The position numbers were made by a program, and so were the translations under genes. Below the pieces are notes generated by a model. The model saw nothing but the letters and a program-made list of their open reading frames with translations. It was not told where the DNA came from and made no database searches. From MED-G116 sp038147495 (lineage in GTDB: Bacteria; Pseudomonadota; Alphaproteobacteria; Puniceispirillales; Puniceispirillaceae): DNA of 64,000 nt. Positions 59,556 through 64,000 of the stretch are shown one piece after another. The stretch's first letter is position 1; each line of letters begins with the position of its first letter. Location of the stretch: contig JAYQTT010000014.1 of NCBI GenBank assembly GCA_038147495.1, positions 1-64,000 of the forward strand. The letters are read 5' to 3'.

Positions 59556-60549
59556 CTATTTTTGTAACATTTTCGCGATTTCAGGCGCAAAATAAGTCAA
59601 TATTGCATCAGCGCCAGCGCGTTTGAATGATAGCATGGCCTCCATCACCACACGCTCGCGGTCAAGCCAGCCATTTTGTGCCGCGGCGCAGAGCATCGCA
59701 TATTCGCCGGAAACCTGATAGGCGATGCACGGCACGCCGAATTCATGCTTGGCACGGCTCAACACGTCAAGATAGGGCATGCCCGGTTTAACGATGATCA
59801 TATCTGCACCCTCGCCAAGATCGAGGGCGATTTCATGCATCGCCTCATCACTGTTGGCAGGGTCCATCTGATAGGTTGATTTGCCATCGCCGCCCAGCTT
59901 TGCCCCGGCTTTCACAGCATCGCGAAACGGACCATAAAAGCCAGATGCGTATTTAGCCGCGTAGGACATGATCTGCACATTATGGTGGCCAGCGTCATCA
60001 AGGGCTTGGCGAATGGCACCAACGCGGCCATCCATCATGTCAGACGGCGCGATGATGTCGCACCCTGCATCCGCCTGGCACACGGCCTGCTGGCACAGAA
60101 TGTCGATTGTGGCGTCATTGACGATCTCGCCGTCACGCAACAAGCCATCATGACCATGATCGGTGAATGGATCGAGTGCGACATCGCAAATCACACCAAT
60201 GTCCGGAACGGCGTCTTTGACGGCCTTGACGGCACGGCACACCAGATTATTTCCGTCAATGGCAAGTGATCCGTCCACATCCTTCAACGACTGATCAATA
60301 GAGGGAAAAATCGCGATAGCCGGTATGCCGAGATCATGTGCCTCCTGCGCCTGTTCAAAAGCCGTCAATTGAACGCCGAAAACGCCCGGCATGGAATCGA
60401 ATGGCTTCGGTTTTTTTGTCACCCTCAATCACGAATAGCGGCCAGATCAGATCGGCACAATCGCTGACCTGGTTTCGGCAACCATGCGGTCGAAAAACCC
60501 TTCATCCGGTTCCGGCGTAACCGCGTTGCTGGGTATTGCCTCTACTCAT
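59556..60549 (-). CDS. hemB: Delta-aminolevulinic acid dehydratase (porphobilinogen synthase), 5' end frame-broken
   Basis: The frame 60428-59556 gives 290 residues covering nearly all of HemB: SMPGVFGVQLTAFEQAQEAH, then ICDVALDPFTDHGHDGLLRD (metal-site stretch), MMDGRVGAIRQALDDAGHHN, the Schiff-base lysines in SYAAKYASGFYGPFRDA and MIIVKPGMPYLDVLSRAKHE. The missing N-terminus is present upstream but in pieces: RLRRNR, RMVAETR and SDCADLIWPLFVIEGDKKTE lie in different frames between 60420 and 60525. The ATG at 60549 has GGAG upstream and starts MSRGNTQQR. At least three single-base changes are needed. HemB makes porphobilinogen for haem and cobalamin and must be functional, so these are probably sequence errors. 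Confidence 0.85.
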
Positions 60550-60617
60550 GTGATCTCCGATCCGTCTAATTGTTTTGAAAACGCCACTTCATACATACCG
60601 ATCCATGGACTTTTAGC

Positions 60618-61674
60618 AATGCCGCAAAGGAAGTTCATTTTCCGTTTCAGGGAATGCGGGACATATTCCTTGATAGGCCAGAAGCTCTCAATGCCCTGAC
60701 GGCGATATGGTGCTTCATTTCCGGATCAACTTCAAAAATGGCGGCAAGATAACACTATCTCCCATGTTGTATTATCCAGCACATCACCGAGTGCATTTTG
60801 TGCGGGAGGCGATATCCGTTTTGCCCGTGACTTGATTATGGCTGGCGACTATGGTGCCGTTGACCGTTTCTTCCAGAACGAATATCTGTGTGACCTCGCA
60901 GTGGCTGAATTTGGAAAACCTGTCATTGCTTTATGCGACGGGTTGGTCATGGGTGGTGGTGCTGGCCTGGCTGAACATGCAAGTCATATTGTTATGACAG
61001 AAAAAACCAGATTCGCTATGCCGGAGAGTAGTATTGGCCTGTTTCCCGATGCCGGCGCGAGCCTTTTTTTTGGGCGGTGCCCATTGCCTGTAGCACGCCT
61101 TTTAGGCATGACTGGTCATATCATAAATGGGGCAGACTGTCTTGTCTTGGGACTTGCCACGACAATGACTACTAGTGGGCAGATATCTAAGCTTGAGTCG
61201 GAGTTGCTGTCTTGTGATGCTGGTATGATTGATGATGTGATTGAAAAACACAGGGTTAACCCGGGGAAGCCATCGCTTGACCCTTTTCGCCAGCACATTG
61301 AACATATTTTTGCCGATGACCTGTTACCAGAAGACATTCGTGATCGAGCGAAAAATTTGATGCTGGTATCGCCGGATAACCAATTACTGCAATTAATCGT
61401 AACTGCCTTTGAAGAACGGTGCCCGATGTCGATAAAGCTTTTTGGGCGGTTGTTGGATGTTACCGCCAGATTTACCAGCCCTTCCGAGTCATTGGCGCTA
61501 GATTTTAAATTGGCAATGCGTATGATCCGGCGTCCTGATTTTGTAGAAGGCATCCGTGCGGTGATTGTGGATAAGGATCGTGCGCCAAAATGGATTCCAT
61601 CAAGCCTCGAAGATGTCGATGAAGCGATGTTAAAATTTGTTTTTGATGATACGGACCTGCCACCCTTGCGTTAA
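60618..61674 (+). CDS. 3-hydroxyisobutyryl-CoA hydrolase-like enoyl-CoA hydratase family protein, 5' end frame-broken
   Basis: An intact frame from 60832 gives 280 residues: VIALCDGLVMGGGAGLAEHA, then TEKTRFAMPESSIGLFPDAG (the HIBCH-type signature), VARLLGMTGHIINGADCLVL and C-terminal LALDFKLAMRMIRRPDFVEG. The natural N-terminus lies upstream in broken frames: ATG at 60618 followed by EVHF, IFLDRPEALNAL (about 60660-60700), ADMVLHF and QKWRQDNTISHVVLSSTSPS, which joins the main frame from about 60734. Four or more single-base changes separate these. HIBCH hydrolyses 3-hydroxyisobutyryl-CoA in valine breakdown; related hydratases share most motifs. Divergent from hemB. Confidence 0.82.
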
Positions 61675-61776
61675 AACTGTTCTCATCCTAATTTGGCGTG
61701 TTCTGGTTATAAGGAAGCCAAAAACGTCTTCTTAAAGATTGCGCGGGTTTTCCATCACTTAGTGAAGGAAAATTTC

Positions 61777-63095
61777 ATGCGTTTAAGCCAGTATTTTTGC
61801 CGGTTTTAAAGGAAACACCGAAAGAGGCGCAAATCGCCTCGCACCGGTTGATGTTGCGTGCTGGCATGATTCAGCAATCAAGCGCTGGAATCTATTCATG
61901 GTTGCCGCTGGGAAAACGTGTTCTGGACAAGATCACCCAGATCGTGCGTGAAGAACAAGACCGCGCTGGTGCGCTGGAAATTTTGATGCCGACATTGCAA
62001 CCTGCGGAAATCTGGCAGGAATCTGGCCGTTATGATGATTATGGCGCGGAAATGTTACGCGTTACTGATCGGCATGGCCGTGATATGCTTTATGGGCCAA
62101 CAAATGAAGAGCAGGTAACGGATATTTTCCGCACGCATGTGCGCAGCTACAAGTCTTTACCTCTCAACCTCTATCACATTCAGTGGAAATTCCGCGATGA
62201 GGTGCGTCCACGTTTCGGCATTATGCGTGGCCGTGAATTTCTGATGAAGGATGCCTATTCATTCGACCTTAATGGTGATGCTTCGCGGACTGCCTACAAC
62301 AAGATGTTTGTGTCGTACCTGAAAACATTTGCCAGGATGGGTCTGACGGCAATTCCGATGGAAGCCGAGACCGGTCCGATCGGCGGTGATATAAGCCATG
62401 AATTTATAATTTTGGCTGAAACCGGTGAAAGCGGCGTCTATTTCCACAAAGACTGGTTAGCGACAGATCTTCTTGCTGACGTGGATTACGACAGCGATTT
62501 ACAGCCCTTTGTTGATAAATTTACATCAATATATGCTCGCGCCGATGAGAAGCATGATCCTGCAACCTGTCCGGTTGCCAAGGCTGATCTCATGTCGATG
62601 CGGGGTATTGAAATTGGCCATATTTTTTATTTTGGCACCAAATATTCTGCCTCGATGAGCGCAGCAGTTAGTGGTCCGGACGGAAAACCGGTGGCGGTGC
62701 ATATGGGGTCATACGGCATTGGAGTATCGCGCCTTGTTGGCGGCATTATCGAAGCAAGCCATGATGAAAAAGGGATTGTCTGGCCAGAATCTGTGGCTCC
62801 GTTCGGTGCTGTTGTGGTTAATCTGAAGCCAGGCGATGGTGCCTGTGATGCAACCTGTGCGGCACTTTATGCTGAGCTAAATGCTAATGGACTTGATCCG
62901 CTTCTTGATGATCGTGATGAACGGCCAGGGGTAAAATTGGCAGCGATGGATTTGATTGGTATTCCGTGGCAGATTATTGTTGGTCCGCGTGGTATTGAAA
63001 ATGGCGCGGTCGAGGTAAAATATCGGAAAACTGGGGAAAGTAAGGAAATTTCGCCGCAAAAGGCTGTAAATCTGATTACAGCGTATAAAGGCTAG
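61777..63095 (+). CDS. proS: Prolyl-tRNA synthetase, one-base frameshift at codon 7-8
   Basis: Attaches proline to tRNA-Pro. The short alphaproteobacterial form (about 440 residues, no editing insertion) is complete from 61797: PVLKETPKEAQIASHRLMLR, AGIYSWLPLGKRVLDKITQI, YGPTNEEQVTDIFRTHVRSY, RPRFGIMRGREFLMKDAYSF, GSYGIGVSRLVGGIIEASHD and GPRGIENGAVEVKYRKTGES. The true start is the ATG at 61777 (AAGGAAAATTTC upstream): MRLSQYF is followed by a T-run of five at 61794-61798, and one more T would give MRLSQYFLPVLKET. As read, the start frame ends at TAA after ten codons. An essential gene with a homopolymer defect points to sequence error. Confidence 0.92.
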
Positions 63096-63137
63096 AAGCG
63101 TTTTTAAAGCGTCAACACCTAGTGAAGGACTTCTTTG

Positions 63138-64000
63138 ATGTCACATTTCTTTTCACCGGTTGAGCGGATGCTGGCATTTCGCTATGTGCGCGCCCGTCGG
63201 TCGGAAGGTTTTATTTCAGTTATTGCATGGTTTTCGCTTGCTGGAATCACGTTAGGTGTTGCCACCTTGATCGTTGTCATGTCGGTGATGAATGGCTTTA
63301 GGGCTGAGCTTGTGGGCCGAATCTTGGGTCTTAATGGGCATGTGGCGGTATATGCGTCTGGTGCAGCCGGTTTGCCTGATTATGACGGGCTTGCCCTGAA
63401 GATCACCGAGCTGCCGGATGTGATTGCGGTGACGCCGCAAATCGAAGGGCAGGTAATGGTAACTCAGAACCGTGTGTCTATTGGTGCGGTTATCCGAGGT
63501 ATGCGTTGGTCCGACCTTGCCGTTCGAAAACCACTCTGGAACTCTTTAGATCAAAGTGCAATCGATCAGTTTCGCGATGAGGCCGGTGTTCTCATTGGTC
63601 GGGAGATGGCTAGCAAAATGGGCGTTCGGCCTGGTGATAAGATTACTCTCACAACCGCGCGCGGGAAGGCGACTGCTTTTGGAACTGTGCCAACCCGACG
63701 TGTTTTCAAGATTGTGGGGATTTTCGACGTCGGTATGTATGAATATGATTCCAGTTTCCTGTTCATGCCGCTGGATCTTACTGCCAGGTTTTTGGGCTAT
63801 GAAAATCGAGTGTCCGGATTGGAAATTTATGTTGCCAAGCCTGAAAAGATTTCCGCTTTACGACCATTGATCCTAGATGTTGTTGGTCCTGATCTACAAG
63901 TGTTTGACTGGATCGCTAGGAATCGTAGCTTTATCAATGCTCTGCGCGTTGAACGTAACGTAATGTTTTTGATATTGACGCTGATTATTCTGGTTGCAGC
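63138..64000 (+). CDS. lolC: Lipoprotein-releasing system permease LolC/LolE, 3' end beyond the window
   Basis: 287 residues of an ABC permease that extracts lipoproteins from the inner membrane for delivery to LolA. The ATG at 63138 follows AAGGACTTCTTTG. The N-terminus is typical: FSPVERMLAFRYVRARRSEG, then the first helix AWFSLAGITLGVATLIVVMS and the MNGFRAEL motif, followed by the periplasmic domain (VAVYASGAAGLPDYDG through VGMYEYDSSFLFMPL). The second helix begins at NVMFLILTLIILVA where the window ends. proS-lolC-lolD is a common alphaproteobacterial order. Confidence 0.93.
   Translation, partial: MSHFFSPVERMLAFRYVRARRSEGFISVIAWFSLAGITLGVATLIVVMSVMNGFRAELVGRILGLNGHVAVYASGAAGLPDYDGLALKITELPDVIAVTPQIEGQVMVTQNRVSIGAVIRGMRWSDLAVRKPLWNSLDQSAIDQFRDEAGVLIGREMASKMGVRPGDKITLTTARGKATAFGTVPTRRVFKIVGIFDVGMYEYDSSFLFMPLDLTARFLGYENRVSGLEIYVAKPEKISALRPLILDVVGPDLQVFDWIARNRSFINALRVERNVMFLILTLIILVA

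Noticed and set aside
1..64000. CRISPR array, prophage, toxin-antitoxin or other defence system, tRNA and rRNA genes
   Set aside because: No repeat-spacer pattern, phage or defence gene families, or tRNA T-loop/acceptor pattern was seen on reading both strands.

Overview
The window has two unrelated-looking parts joined near position 6470. Bases 1 to about 6470 are very GC-rich (hand count 44 of 60 at 3421-3480). They hold an aromatic-catabolism block: acetyltransferase fragment, dienelactone-hydrolase-type enzyme, EamA transporter, LigB-type extradiol dioxygenase, gentisate-1,2-dioxygenase-like cupin and an FAD monooxygenase. Every gene there except the hydrolase has at least one broken frame. 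From 6470 onward the DNA is less GC-rich (30 of 60 at 13201-13260), and gene content and order are those of an alphaproteobacterium: rpoZ-relA/spoT-DUF2062-pdxJ-acpS-lepB-rnc-era-recO-parC, CobN-type cobalamin genes and DUF2842. A marine SAR116-like lineage is my guess from memory of gene content, not something shown by the sequence. The abrupt switch inside both a monooxygenase and a cyclopropane-fatty-acid-synthase gene makes an assembly chimera the simplest reading.

Layout of the main part. 6.5-8.8 kb: fatty-acid-modification block (CFA synthase 3' part, DUF3833, NTF2-like, SDR). 9.2-11.8 kb: sodium:alanine symporter (frame broken) and asparaginase. 11.9-32.2 kb: large cobalamin locus opened by a cobalamin riboswitch, with hupE, cobW, cobN, cobO, cobQ, cbiB, then a second riboswitch-like leader before DUF6732-cbiX-cobH-cobL-cobI-cbiG/cobJ-cobM, then cobA-cobB on the other strand and cbiD-cobK. 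32.2-38.6 kb: thiolase and FadJ-like protein, transporters, SprT-like protein and a 2OG-Fe(II) oxygenase. 38.8-42.5 kb: hpf, and opposite it the nucleotide-loop operon cobU-cobT-cobS-cobC. 42.6-64 kb: threonine dehydratases, dapA, smpB, uracil-DNA glycosylase, NYN protein, folK and the housekeeping cluster, then bpt, hemB, a 3-hydroxyisobutyryl-CoA hydrolase, proS and the start of lolC.

Taken together the window encodes nearly all of cobalamin synthesis from uroporphyrinogen III. The corrin-ring enzymes follow the early-cobalt (CbiX/CbiD/CbiG) logic, but the late-insertion chelatase subunit CobN and CobW are also present. Histidine-rich tails on CobW and CbiX, a riboswitch-controlled HupE and a small histidine-containing exported protein suggest a dedicated cobalt-handling set. 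No CRISPR array, tRNA, rRNA, prophage, insertion sequence or clear defence system was seen. Several frame breaks in genes that must work (proS, hemB) suggest local sequence errors.
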